DNA of 64,000 bases from Aldehydirespirator sp965261105 (lineage in GTDB: Bacteria > Actinomycetota > Acidimicrobiia > Acidimicrobiales > Aldehydirespiratoraceae), in assembly GCA_965261105.1 (NCBI GenBank), contig CBDHCM010000006.1:372001-436000 (forward strand), written 5' to 3'. The notes below the pieces were generated by a model, which ran no database searches, was not told the origin of the DNA, and worked only from the letters and a program-made list of their open reading frames with translations. How positions within the stretch are numbered: position 1 is the first letter of the stretch; every line of letters starts with the position of its first letter. Shown here in pieces: positions 32,447-41,651 of the stretch. The translations under genes and the position numbers were made by a program.

Positions 32447-34150
32447 ATGGCAAACGGCGACGGACGAGATCTTGGAGCAGGGCTCTCCCCCGAAGCCGTT
32501 GAGAAGGCTGACTTCGACACGGTGCGCCGCGGCTACCAGCCCGAGCCGGTCCGCAGCCGGCTGCGGGCGGCCGCGGCGGAGATCCGCCGCGGCAATGCCC
32601 TGGTCGCCTCGCTCCGGGAGCGCATCGCCGAGTTCGAGGCCATACCTGCGGAAAGGCTTGAGACGGCCCGCGCGGTGGAGGTCCTGGGCGACGAGGCGGC
32701 CCGCGTGTTGCAGGCGGCCCGCGACGCGGCCCAGGAGCGGTTGGAGCGCGCCGAGGCTGCCAGCGGCGACATCACCGCCAAGGCGAGGGTGGCCGCCGCC
32801 GCGATCGTTGAGCAGGGCCGCGAGCAAGGCCAGGAGCTGGTGGTCGAGGCCCGCAACGTGAGGGAGCGGATCCTCTCCGACCTGGCCTACAAGCGCCACG
32901 CGCACCGGGTCGAGGTGGAGCAGCTCCGCATCATCCGCGACCGCCTGCTGGAAGCGCTGTCCATCAGCCGCGAGGGGCTGGACGGCTGGATCGCCGACCT
33001 GGTCCGGGTTGGGCCTCAGGCCGCGGCCGCGGCCGAGCGGGCAGGGCTGCGAATCGCGGCCGAACCCGAGTCCACCGTCGGCGAGATGGAGGCAGAGATC
33101 CACGCCGCCCGGCTTGCAGGACTGCCCCTCGACGCCGAGCCCGGCCAGGCCGCCCCCGGCGACGAAGCTGCGACTGTAGGTGCCGATCCGGAGCCGGACG
33201 AGACCCCCGAGGCCGGAGCCGAGCCCGACGGCGCGAGCGACGCCGAGCTCGACGAGCCGGCCGATCTTGAAGACGTGGAACTTGAAGAACTGGAAGAGGA
33301 GGAGCTCGACGAGCTGGACGAAACCAGCCAATACGTGGAGATTGTGGGCTACACGGACGATCCGCCGAAGCGGTCCGGCTCCGGCGCCGTCGGCCTCTAC
33401 GACGTCGAGGCCGAGTCCAACTTCGAGCTTGACGAAGGCCCCGGCCGGGTGCATGAGCATGCGACCGACGCCGAGGCACACCTGCCGCCGGTCGAGGCGC
33501 TCGAACCTGCGCCTCAGGCGGCGGCATCCGACGCCGAGGCGATTTTTGCCCGCCTGCGCTCCATTACGAGCAGGCCCGCGAGCGAGCCACTGCCGGGACA
33601 AGAGGAGCAGCCGCCGGCCGCGGCGTCCGGACAGACAACGCCGCTATCGGCGCTGCCCGCACACAGGGAGTCCGAAGAAGCGGCGCCCGCCGAGGCTACC
33701 GATGAGGCGTCAGCCGAGCCCGACGACCTCATGAGCGCGGCCCGGGCCGTGGCCGTGGGCGGCATCGCCCGCAGGCTCAAGCGGCTGGTCGTGGACGAGC
33801 AGGGCGAACTGCTCGACGCCATGCGCCGCAGCGGATCCCGCGCCCTGCGCGGCGTCATCGCCGCCGACACCGGCGCCTACACACGCGCCGCGCTGGAGCC
33901 GCTGCAGGACTTCGCGTCCGACATCGACGTCAGCATTGACGACATCGACTTGAAGGCGGCCGGCGCGGCGATCGTGTCTGTGTTGGTCGAGCCGGCCCGG
34001 GCCCGCCTGGGCGAGTTGATCGAGGACACCGACGATTCGGACGAGCTTGCCGGCGCGGTGCGGTCGGTCTACCGGGAGTCGCGCGCGCGCCGGGCTGAGG
34101 CCGCGGCCGAGGCCGCTTTCGCGGCTGGCTGGCCAGAGGCGGTATCGTGA
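32447..34150 (+). CDS. DivIVA-like coiled-coil protein with long acidic linker
   Basis: 567 residues. Residues about 12-50 (LSPEAVEKADFDTVRRGYQP) resemble the DivIVA membrane-curvature-binding N-terminus, followed by a predicted coiled coil to about residue 200 (IRRGNALVASLRERIAEFEA, AARDAAQERLERAEAASGDI). Residues about 230-430 are acidic and disordered. The C-terminal 140 residues form a helical domain (RRLKRLVVDEQGELLDAMRR). The ATG at 32447 has GGAGGAG just upstream. DivIVA-type proteins mark poles and septa in Actinobacteria. Assignment is by architecture only, so a related polar or septal scaffold is possible. Confidence 0.65.
   Translation: MANGDGRDLGAGLSPEAVEKADFDTVRRGYQPEPVRSRLRAAAAEIRRGNALVASLRERIAEFEAIPAERLETARAVEVLGDEAARVLQAARDAAQERLERAEAASGDITAKARVAAAAIVEQGREQGQELVVEARNVRERILSDLAYKRHAHRVEVEQLRIIRDRLLEALSISREGLDGWIADLVRVGPQAAAAAERAGLRIAAEPESTVGEMEAEIHAARLAGLPLDAEPGQAAPGDEAATVGADPEPDETPEAGAEPDGASDAELDEPADLEDVELEELEEEELDELDETSQYVEIVGYTDDPPKRSGSGAVGLYDVEAESNFELDEGPGRVHEHATDAEAHLPPVEALEPAPQAAASDAEAIFARLRSITSRPASEPLPGQEEQPPAAASGQTTPLSALPAHRESEEAAPAEATDEASAEPDDLMSAARAVAVGGIARRLKRLVVDEQGELLDAMRRSGSRALRGVIAADTGAYTRAALEPLQDFASDIDVSIDDIDLKAAGAAIVSVLVEPARARLGELIEDTDDSDELAGAVRSVYRESRARRAEAAAEAAFAAGWPEAVS
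34143..34148 (+). promoter_or_regulatory. -10 hexamer for leaderless UPF0182 gene
   Basis: TATCGT ends 8 nt before the GTG at 34157 and overlaps the end of the DivIVA-like gene. There is no Shine-Dalgarno. Confidence 0.4.
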
Positions 34151-34156
34151 TCGGTT

Positions 34157-37054
34157 GTGCGCACCGTTTCACCTGTTCCCTCCGGCGGTAGGCCGCGCTT
34201 CGGCACTAGAAGGGCCCGGTTCATTGCCCTGCTGGTAGCCGGCGGCCTGCTGGTCCTGCTGCTGTCGTTGCGGGGGATCGCCCGCTTCTACACCGACTAC
34301 CTGTGGTTCGACGCTCTGGGCCGCACCGACGTGTGGGGTCGGGTGCTGCTGGCCAAGGTCGCCCTGTTCTTTATCTTCGCGGTCGCATTCTTCGTGTTGA
34401 TCTGGATCAACCTGCTGATCGTCGATCGGCTGGCGCCCAAGGTCCGCCCGCCCGGACCCGAGGAGGAGATGCTCGGCCGCTACCACGCCATGGTGGGGGG
34501 CCGCACCCGGCTCGTGCGCCTGGCGGTGTCGGTGCTGTTCTCGCTGCTGGCCGCGTCGGGCGTGTCGAGCCAGTGGGAGGAGTGGCTGCTCTTCGTGAAC
34601 CGCAAGGACTTCGGCATCCTCGATCCGCTGTTCAACACCGACATCGGCTTCTACGTCTTCCGGCTTCCGTTCCTGTCGTTCCTGGTGAACTGGGCCTTCG
34701 CCGCCTTCATGATCCTCTTGGTGGTGATCGGCATCGCCCACTACCTCAACGGCGGCATCAGGCTCCAGGTCCCGCCGGGCGTGCAGCGGGTGCTGCCGTC
34801 GGTGAAGGTCCACATGTCGGCGATCCTGGCCGCGCTGGCCCTGGTGAAGGCCGCCGACTACTGGCTGGCCCGCTACGAGCTCACCGTGTCGGGCCGGGGC
34901 GTGGTCGACGGCGCCCTTTACACCGACGTGAAGGCCAAGCTGCCCGCCCTCTACCTGCTGCTGCTCATCTCGCTGTTCGCCGCGGTGCTGCTGATAGTGA
35001 ACCTGCGCCGCCGGGGCTGGGTGCTGCCGGCGCTCGCCGTCGGCCTGTGGGCCTTCACCGCCCTGGTGATGGGCAACATGTACCCCGCGTTCGTGCAGCG
35101 CTTCCAGGTGGATCCCAACACCACCGACCGCGAGTCCGGCTACACCGCCGACAACATCTCTGCCACCCGGTCCGCCTACTCGCTGGTGCCCGGCACCGAT
35201 GTCGCCCTCGAGATCTTCGACTACAAGGAGAACCCCACTTCCGCGCAGCTGCGGGCCGCAGCCCCGACCCTGCGCAACGCCCGGATCCTCGACCCGGTCA
35301 CCCTCACCGACACGTTCGAGAAGGACCAGGGCGAGCGGGACTTCTACCGATTCTCGACCGTGCTCGACGTCGACCGCTACGTGGTGGACGGCGAGTTGAC
35401 CCAGGTGGTGCTGGCCGCCCGCGAGCTCAACCTGAGCGAACTCGGATCCTGGGAGCGCCAGCACGTGGCCATCACCCACGGCTACGGCGCCGCCATCGCT
35501 CGAGCCAACGTCACCGACGTCCGCGGCAGCCCGGTGTTCATCACCGGCGGCCTCCCGGTCGAGGTGGACCCGGCCATAGACCTGCAGCTCGACGAGCCCC
35601 AGATATACGTCGGCGAGAACCTCGATGGCTACGCGCTGGTGGGGGCCACCCGCGACGAGGTCGACTTTGTCGACGGCCAGGGGAACGAGGCGAGCTTCCG
35701 CTACGACGGCGAGGGCGGCGTCAACATGGGGTCGTTCCTGCGCCAGGCCGCATTCGCGCTGCGCTTCGGGGAGCTCGACCCGCTCATCTCCAACTTCGTG
35801 GGCAGCGACACCGGCATCATCTACATCCGCGACGCCCAGGACCGGGTGAAGAACGTGGCCCCGTTCCTGGAGTTCGACTCCGACGCCTACCCGGTGGTGT
35901 TCGACGGCCGCATCCACTACATCCTCGACGCCTACACCACCACCGACCGCTACCCCTACTCCCAGGGCGCCGACACCAGCGGCCTGGTCGCCACCGCCGA
36001 GCTGGCCGGCGCCGGCGCCAACTACATCCGCAACTCGGTCAAGGCCGTGGTCGACTCCTACGACGGCGGCGTGACCCTGTACGTCATGCCGGTTCAGGAT
36101 CCGATCGTCGCGGCGTGGCAGTCGGCCTTCCCCGACCTGTTCACCGACTTCTCCGAGATGCCCGAGGAGCTGCGCGACCATCTGCGGTTCCCGACCGACC
36201 TGTTCACCGTCCAGACCAACATGTGGGCGGCGTACCAGGTGTCCGAACCCGTGGCCCTGATCATCGGCACCGAGCGCTGGGCCGTGGCCCAGGACCCGGG
36301 CCGCAGCGTGCTGGCCGGCGGCACCGCCGAGGCCGTGGTCGGGGACCGGGGGCTGCTGACCCGGCGGGAGCGGCGGGTGCCGGCCTACTACTCGCTGATC
36401 CAGCTCCCCGGCGAGGAGGAGGCGTCGTTCGTGATCCTGCGCTCGTTCGTGCCGACCTCCGCCGACGACAGCCGCAAGGAGTTGACCGGCTTCATGGTGG
36501 GCGAGACGCGCCCCGACGGCACGTCGCGGCTGGTGTCCTACGAGATGTCCCACCTACTGGCCCCGGGTCCGGCCATCGTGGCGTCCAACGTCTCAACCAA
36601 CCCCGAAATCAGCCGGGAGCTGACCCTGCTCAACGACCAGGGCTCGCTGGTCGACTTCGGCGACATGCTGTTGCTGCCGGTCGAGGACTCGCTGCTGTAC
36701 GTGCGTCCCATGTACGTGCGGGCCCAGGGAACCCAGATCCCGCTGCTGGCCGGGGTGATCGCCTCGGTCGGCAACCGCACCGCGCTGGGCAAGACGCTGG
36801 GCCAAGCCCTCGACAAGCTCTATCCGGGCGCGGATTTCAGTGACGTGGTGCTGTCTCCGCTGGTCACCGCCGGCGACGCTCCGCTGGTGGACGACAGCGG
36901 CGAGCCGTCCGAGCCCTCCGTCACGGGGACGCCCGATGTCGAGCTCGGCGAGCTGACACCGGCTCAGACCGAGCAGCTGATCGAGGAGCTGGCCGAGTTG
37001 CGTCGCCGCCAAGACGAGATCCTGGCCCGCCTGCTCGAGCAACTCGAGAACTAG
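34157..37054 (+). CDS. UPF0182 family large membrane protein
   Basis: 965 residues, in the family range (about 900-1000). The N-terminal third has seven or so membrane helices (FIALLVAGGLLVLLLSLRGI, LFFIFAVAFFVLIWINLLIV, VRLAVSVLFSLLAASGVSSQ, FLVNWAFAAFMILLVVIGIA). A large extracytoplasmic domain follows, starting at YPAFVQRFQVDPNTTDRESG and including IRNSVKAVVDSYDGGVTLYV and WAVAQDP-type motifs. The C-terminal 40 residues are an acidic coiled coil (LTPAQTEQLIEELAELRRRQ). The function of UPF0182 is unknown; in Mycobacterium it neighbours the PDZ-Lon gene, as here. The GTG start fits a TATCGT box 8 nt upstream. Confidence 0.9.
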   Translation: MRTVSPVPSGGRPRFGTRRARFIALLVAGGLLVLLLSLRGIARFYTDYLWFDALGRTDVWGRVLLAKVALFFIFAVAFFVLIWINLLIVDRLAPKVRPPGPEEEMLGRYHAMVGGRTRLVRLAVSVLFSLLAASGVSSQWEEWLLFVNRKDFGILDPLFNTDIGFYVFRLPFLSFLVNWAFAAFMILLVVIGIAHYLNGGIRLQVPPGVQRVLPSVKVHMSAILAALALVKAADYWLARYELTVSGRGVVDGALYTDVKAKLPALYLLLLISLFAAVLLIVNLRRRGWVLPALAVGLWAFTALVMGNMYPAFVQRFQVDPNTTDRESGYTADNISATRSAYSLVPGTDVALEIFDYKENPTSAQLRAAAPTLRNARILDPVTLTDTFEKDQGERDFYRFSTVLDVDRYVVDGELTQVVLAARELNLSELGSWERQHVAITHGYGAAIARANVTDVRGSPVFITGGLPVEVDPAIDLQLDEPQIYVGENLDGYALVGATRDEVDFVDGQGNEASFRYDGEGGVNMGSFLRQAAFALRFGELDPLISNFVGSDTGIIYIRDAQDRVKNVAPFLEFDSDAYPVVFDGRIHYILDAYTTTDRYPYSQGADTSGLVATAELAGAGANYIRNSVKAVVDSYDGGVTLYVMPVQDPIVAAWQSAFPDLFTDFSEMPEELRDHLRFPTDLFTVQTNMWAAYQVSEPVALIIGTERWAVAQDPGRSVLAGGTAEAVVGDRGLLTRRERRVPAYYSLIQLPGEEEASFVILRSFVPTSADDSRKELTGFMVGETRPDGTSRLVSYEMSHLLAPGPAIVASNVSTNPEISRELTLLNDQGSLVDFGDMLLLPVEDSLLYVRPMYVRAQGTQIPLLAGVIASVGNRTALGKTLGQALDKLYPGADFSDVVLSPLVTAGDAPLVDDSGEPSEPSVTGTPDVELGELTPAQTEQLIEELAELRRRQDEILARLLEQLEN

Positions 37055-37113
37055 AGACACCGACCCGCGCCGGGCCGGACTCGACTTCAGGCCGGGTCTG
37101 GGGAAACGACGGT

Positions 37114-38637
37114 CTACTCGGCCGCAGTGGCCGCGAAGACTCTGGCCTCCCTGGCCACCTCGCCCAAGGAGATGCGGGCCTCCTTGGCCGTGGCCGAGTA
37201 GCCGATGGCGTCGAGTATGGGCAGCAGCTCTCCCCGGCGGATGCGCATCTCCACCGCGGCCGGGTCCACCAGCGACGGATGCTCCTCGCCCATCGCCTCG
37301 GCCAGCATCCTCAACTCCTGCCTTAGCCCGGCGACATAGTTGGCTACCCGCACCGCCTTGCCGGCCGGATCGAGCCCCCGGGTGAGCCACTTGTTCTGGG
37401 TGGCCACGCCGGTTGGGCAGCGCCCGCTGTGGCAGCGCTGGGCCTGGATGCAGCCGACCGCCATCATGGCCTCCCGCCCGACGTTGATCAGGTCGACGCC
37501 CATGGCCACGGCCACCATGGCGTCGGGCGCGAGGCCGAGCTTGCCCGAGCCTCCGAACACGATGGCCTCATGCAGGTCGGCCTCGGCAAAGGCCTGGTAT
37601 ACCTCGGCGAAGCCCACCCGGAAGGGCAGCGACACGTGGTCGGTGAACGTGAGCGGCCCCGCGCCGGTGCCGCCCTCGCCGCCGTCGACGACGATGAAGT
37701 CCGGACCGCGGCCGGTATCGGCCATGCGGGACGCCAGCTCGACCCAGAAACGGCGGTCGCCGACGGCCGACTTGATGCCCACTGGAAGCCCGGAAGCGTG
37801 AGCGATCCTCTCCACGAAGTCGACGAGGCCGCTCACATCGTCGAACTCGGGGTGGTGGTTGGGGCTGCGCACGGTCACGCCCACCGGCACGCCCCGGGCC
37901 TCGGCGATCTCCGGCGAGACCTTCGCGGCGGGCAGCACCCCGCCCAGGCCCGGCTTGGCGCCCTGGCTCAGCTTCAGCTCCACCGCCTTGACGGGGGCTG
38001 AGTGGAGGCTGGCCAGGAAGGTGTCCATGCAGAAGCGCCCGTCGGCGCTCCGGGCTCCGAAGTATCCCGTCCCCAGTTGGAACACCAGGTCGCCGCCCAG
38101 GCGGTGGTAGTCGCTGATGCCGCCCTCGCCGGTGTTGTGCAGGCATCCGGCCATGGCCGCGCCCCGGTTGAGAGCCTCCACCGCCGGTCCCGACAGCGAG
38201 CCGTAGGACATTCCGGAAATGTTCACCACCGACGGCGGCCGGAAGGCCCCGGGACGGTTGCGCCAAGCTCCCAACACCTTGGCGGCCCGCAGCTCGCCGT
38301 GGGGGACCTCGGAGCTCACCGGGAAGGCCGAGTGACGGAAGAACACGTAGCCGTCGGCGTCGAGCCGGTTGTCGGAGCCGAACCCGAAGTACGGGTTCTC
38401 CCCCTTGGCGGTGGCGTACACCCAGCGGCGCTGGTTGCGGTTGAACGGCCGCTCCTCGTCGTTGTCGCTCACGATGTACTGGCGCAACTCCGGTCCGAAC
38501 GATTCCAGCAGGTAGCGCAGGTGGCCGATCACCGGGAAGTTGCGCAGGATCGCGTGGCGCTTCTGCACGACGTCGTGGAGGGTCGTGACGATGAGCACGG
38601 CGCCGATCCCGGCCAGCGCCCAAAGCCACCAACTCAC
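37114..38637 (-). CDS. FMN-binding glutamate synthase-family protein, membrane anchored
   Basis: 507 residues. An N-terminal membrane helix (WWLWALAGIGAVLIVTTLHD) precedes a glutamate synthase central/FMN barrel: NISGMSYGSLSGPAVEALNR, NTGEGGISDYHR, ELKLSQGAKPGLGG, IVVDGGEGGTGAGPLTFTDH. The Fe-S cysteines C-x5-C-x4-C lie in CIQAQRCHSGRCP. There is no amidotransferase domain, so it is not a complete glutamate synthase. Family members are widespread with unclear substrates, possibly using free ammonia or another electron acceptor. TAGCGT (38644-38649, minus strand) ends 6 nt before the GTG start. It converges on the UPF0182 gene. Confidence 0.88.
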   Translation of the reverse strand: MSWWLWALAGIGAVLIVTTLHDVVQKRHAILRNFPVIGHLRYLLESFGPELRQYIVSDNDEERPFNRNQRRWVYATAKGENPYFGFGSDNRLDADGYVFFRHSAFPVSSEVPHGELRAAKVLGAWRNRPGAFRPPSVVNISGMSYGSLSGPAVEALNRGAAMAGCLHNTGEGGISDYHRLGGDLVFQLGTGYFGARSADGRFCMDTFLASLHSAPVKAVELKLSQGAKPGLGGVLPAAKVSPEIAEARGVPVGVTVRSPNHHPEFDDVSGLVDFVERIAHASGLPVGIKSAVGDRRFWVELASRMADTGRGPDFIVVDGGEGGTGAGPLTFTDHVSLPFRVGFAEVYQAFAEADLHEAIVFGGSGKLGLAPDAMVAVAMGVDLINVGREAMMAVGCIQAQRCHSGRCPTGVATQNKWLTRGLDPAGKAVRVANYVAGLRQELRMLAEAMGEEHPSLVDPAAVEMRIRRGELLPILDAIGYSATAKEARISLGEVAREARVFAATAAE

Positions 38638-38682
38638 GCCGAGACGCTAGCCCGCGGAGACCTCGTTGTCGTGGGTTGCTGT

Positions 38683-38745
38683 CGTCGTGGTTGTGACATA
38701 GCGGCTCCTCATAGACGATGTCTCCACGATTAGGGGGGATGCTCA
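38683..38745. repeat. 63-bp dispersed repeat, copy 1
   Basis: This 63-bp segment matches 41285-41347 with two mismatches; the shared core includes CATAGACGATGTCTCCACGA. One full copy of the 16-bp unit found at 41349-41492 lies just upstream (38675-38690). It seems to be a small mobile or recombined element. Confidence 0.75.
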
Positions 38746-39037
38746 ACGCCAGCGGGTCCGCCGGGGGCCAGCCCTCTGACCCGGGCACGTAGAACACCGG
38801 CCGGTACATCCCCTGCACGAACCCGAAGTTCCACACCGCCCGGTGTTTCGGCTCGGTGACGTACCAGAACCCCGCGCCAGTTTCGAAGACCCCGCTGCCG
38901 CCGCCGCCTCTGCTCCACTTGCTCGACGTCAGCAAGTGCGGCATGTCGTCGCGTCGCTCTGCTTGCGCCCAACCCGCCGTGCCGATGCCGGCCAGGGCCG
39001 ACGCCGGGGGCGCTAGCCCCACCAGCAACGTCGCCAC
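38740..39037 (-). pseudogene. Remnant of a secreted protein gene fused to a dispersed repeat
   Basis: The minus-strand frame begins near GTG 39037 with a signal-peptide-like stretch (VATLLVGLAPPASALAGIGT) and continues through FETGAGFWYVTEPKHRAVWN and FVQGMYRPVFYVPGSEGWPP. It then runs without a stop into the 63-bp repeat and on antisense through the glutamate synthase-like gene. The upstream frame lacks a good start and RBS. I read this as the 5' part of an exported protein whose 3' end was lost. No family recognised. Confidence 0.4.
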
Positions 39038-39296
39038 CAGCGCGACACGCGCACATCCAGAACCGACCCCTCAAATTCATGGGCCGACCATAGTGAAACG
39101 CCGCGGCGGCGTCGAGAGGGGCCCCGGGCCCGAACCGCCGTTGAGCGCAGCGAACAACAGCGCAAAAGACAGCCCCACTAGCTCCCGCGGACGTGCGCCA
39201 AGGCGCGATACCCCTCTTTATCGAAGGTTGGCTTGTGGCTCGGAACTCTTGGCGCCGGATCTCCGCCCACTAGCCGCCTAGTCCCAGCGAGTTGCG

Positions 39297-39839
39297 CTAG
39301 CCGGCGCTGCCCTCGTCGGCGTCTCCTGCCGGCTCGTCGGCCTCATCGCTGCGCTGGCGACGCAACCGCCTGAACAAGCGAGAAAGCAGGGCCCACAGCA
39401 GCGCCGTAGGACTGGCCAGCAGAATGAGTACGCCGCCCGGAACCGACACCTCAGCCACCCGCACAGCACCCCACACGATCCCCAGCATCACCACCGTGAC
39501 GCACAGGATCGCAGTCAGGATCACCCAAAACGACCGCCGCTCCATCCGGTGGCGGTGTTTGGCGGTGTCGCGGGCCATCTCGACAATGGTGTTTCCGACA
39601 AACTCAGAGATGTCGAAGTACGACCGCAACTCGCTTGGGACCGGCAGCGGCGCCCGTCGGTGGACCATCTTCAGCGACACTTCGCCGCTGGAGGGTGGCT
39701 GGGGCTCCCCAGGCTCCACTACCTCTGGCACTTCTGCCGCCTCAGCCGGCGGCTGGGCAGGCTCGGGATCCTCGTCGTCGGAGTGCTCGGGGTCCTCGTC
39801 GAGGTCGCCCGCAGCGTTCTCCGGCCGGTCTCTCGTCAT
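39297..39839 (-). CDS. Hypothetical membrane protein with two helices
   Basis: 180 residues, unrecognised. The N-terminal 70 residues are acidic and Pro-rich. A central segment (SYFDISEFVGNTIVEMARDT) precedes KHRHRMERRSFWVILTAILC, then two hydrophobic helices (VILTAILCVTVVMLGIVWGA and GVLILLASPTALLWALLS) and a basic-acidic tail. The ATG at 39839 overlaps the stop of the upstream 86-residue gene (ATGA), so the two are a coupled pair. Function unknown; the pairing of a small acidic protein with a two-helix membrane protein could be regulatory or toxin-like. Confidence 0.65.
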   Translation of the reverse strand: MTRDRPENAAGDLDEDPEHSDDEDPEPAQPPAEAAEVPEVVEPGEPQPPSSGEVSLKMVHRRAPLPVPSELRSYFDISEFVGNTIVEMARDTAKHRHRMERRSFWVILTAILCVTVVMLGIVWGAVRVAEVSVPGGVLILLASPTALLWALLSRLFRRLRRQRSDEADEPAGDADEGSAG

Positions 39840-40096
39840 GCAGCCGAAGTCGGCAGAGCCTTGTCTGCGGCCGCGGCGGCCTCCTGCAAGGGGTACCGTC
39901 GCATGGCGTCGCGCAAGTCGTCGCCGACCTCTTGCCACACCGCACCGATGAACTCGTCGTCCTCAATCAGTTCCGCATCCTCGTCGAGATCAACATCGTT
40001 AGACGGCCAAGACGAATGCCCCAGCAGGTGGGCAAGCTCCGCAATGATGGGAGCGCTTAGACTTCGAGCGGAAATGACCAGCGTCGTCTCCTTCAT
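39836..40096 (-). CDS. Small acidic hypothetical protein coupled to membrane protein
   Basis: 86 residues starting at ATG 40096 with GGAGG 8 nt upstream on the minus strand. The sequence LVISARSLSAPIIAELAHLL is followed by the acidic stretch NDVDLDEDAELIEDDEFIGA and QEVGDDLRDAMRRY. AELAHLLGH loosely recalls an ImmA/IrrE helix, but there is no HExxH, so I do not assign that family. Its stop overlaps the next start by 4 bp. Confidence 0.6.
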   Translation of the reverse strand: MKETTLVISARSLSAPIIAELAHLLGHSSWPSNDVDLDEDAELIEDDEFIGAVWQEVGDDLRDAMRRYPLQEAAAAADKALPTSAA

Positions 40097-41284
40097 GTGA
40101 TCGCCTCCTCCATGTGCCGTTTCCTTTCTGTGGTTGTGCTTCCCGGTCGTGATGCCCGCCGCGCCAGAGCCGCAATCGGCTCCAGTGGGGTTACAAGTAA
40201 AGCCTGACCGGCTCCAAGACGCAATTTCGGTGTGTCCCCCGCACAGCCCCACCCAGTTGCACCCCAGCGTCCTACTAGGTCCAGGGACAACGCTTTCCTC
40301 CGGCCACGTGACGACTACGCAAACCAGCGTCGCACATCTCTACGACGCGGCGACGGATGCGCCGGCCAGCCGAGAGAACCGCAGAACCACCGAGGCCGAC
40401 GCAGTTGCGCTCCACCCGCTCAATCTAACGGGCGGGGCCGCCCAACCGCACCACTGCCGGGCTGGTCCGACCGCCGTCGTGGCACTACCACGTCACCGGC
40501 GTCTCCGACGATGGCGTGTGCCGATGTTGCTGTGGTTCGTCTGGCTACCGCCGGATCTCAGCGGCCAGCCGAAGTCGCTTCACCCTTCGGGGCCTGCGGT
40601 GGTCTCCAGCTCCTCCACCCGCCGGTAGAGGTCCTCGAGGTGCTCGTCGATGTGGTCGACGATGACCTCGCTCTCAGACCGGTGGCCCGCACGGCTACGA
40701 ACCGGGCCGACAGCGGCACGCCAGCGGCGCTTCAACCCCGTGTAACGCTTACGAGAGGTACTCACGCCTCCAGAGAGAGAGAGAGTACTGCCACGCGGGC
40801 ACCGAGGCGCGGCACGCTCCCCTCATCAAGCGGCCCGTGGAACGCACTGCCACGAGCAGCACCCCGACGCTCGCCCCGCTGTGGGCTTCACTCCCCAGGC
40901 GATGGCCGGCGGGTAGCCGCCGGCCGAACGACTCCTGCCGGGATCCGAGGGGGCCCACACGATCCTGTTGATAGTCCGAGACGCCTCCGTGCTACCTGTT
41001 CCAGCGCCGCCAGTTCCGCCTCATCAACGTACCGCCCGTACGCAGCGTGGGCATGCAGCCCGAGCGTTCGTGTCAGCAGAGCGCAGCTGGGACCAACCCG
41101 GCCCCTGCCCGCCGCTAATGTCGGCGCCCGTGGACGTCCACTGCGGGCGAGCGGTGGCCGAGCAGTCCGATCTGCGGTTTGTCGTCAAAGACGGCGAGCG
41201 GTGGATCAACGAGCCCGTCGTCACGGCCTTCACGTCTCTCGGACAATCCGCACAGCACCGGCCCTGAACTCCGGGTCGTACTTG
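40097..41284. other. Gene-poor spacer with no well-supported gene apart from a possible 61-codon ORF
   Basis: Apart from the doubtful frame at 40580-40765, I see no convincing coding region here. It includes a GA microsatellite (about 40770-40783). Several frames are open only because of high GC and have neither RBS nor recognisable domains. Confidence 0.5.
40580..40765 (-). CDS. Possible small helical protein, 61 residues
   Basis: A basic N-terminus (MSTSRKRYTGLKRRWRAAVG) is followed by a coiled-coil-like acidic end (VIVDHIDEHLEDLYRRVEEL). The GTG start is only 1 nt from a GGAGG, too close for normal initiation. The composition looks like a real protein, but no family is recognised. Confidence 0.3.
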   Translation of the reverse strand: MSTSRKRYTGLKRRWRAAVGPVRSRAGHRSESEVIVDHIDEHLEDLYRRVEELETTAGPEG

Positions 41285-41347
41285 CGTCGTGGTTGTGACA
41301 CAGCGTCTCCTCATAGACGATGTCTCCACGATTAGGGGGGATGCTCA
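41285..41347. repeat. 63-bp dispersed repeat, copy 2
   Basis: Copy of 38683-38745 with two mismatches, in the same orientation 2.6 kb away. It directly abuts the 16-bp minisatellite. Confidence 0.75.
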
Positions 41348-41348
41348 G

Positions 41349-41492
41349 GTTGCTGTCGTCGTGGGTTGCTGTCGTCGTGGGTTGCTGTCGTCGTGGGTTG
41401 CTGTCGTCGTGGGTTGCTGTCGTCGTGGGTTGCTGTCGTCGTGGGTTGCTGTCGTCGTGGGTTGCTGTCGTCGTGGGTTGCTGTCGTCGTGG
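41349..41492. repeat. 16-bp minisatellite, 9 perfect units
   Basis: GTTGCTGTCGTCGTGG is repeated nine times without spacers. Only one full unit and a partial one precede the other 63-bp repeat copy (38665-38690), so the array has expanded here. It lies upstream of the APC transporter gene. Confidence 0.9.
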
Positions 41493-41651
41493 CTGTCGCA
41501 AGGTGGCCGGCCGGGCAACGGCCTGTCCCGCGGTTGAGTGACTGGAGCGGGCCGGGCTAGGTTTGGTGATGGCCCGGCCCGTGACGCGTTCACGCGCGAA
41601 GCGCACCTGCGCGAGACGGACCAGCGTGACACGTTCATGCGCGAGGCGCAC

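Noticed and set aside
40968..41267. Plus-strand 99-codon ORF
   Set aside because: No Shine-Dalgarno, low-complexity N-terminus and no recognisable motif.
41349..41492. CRISPR array
   Set aside because: Units are only 16 bp and contiguous with no spacers, and no cas gene is nearby.
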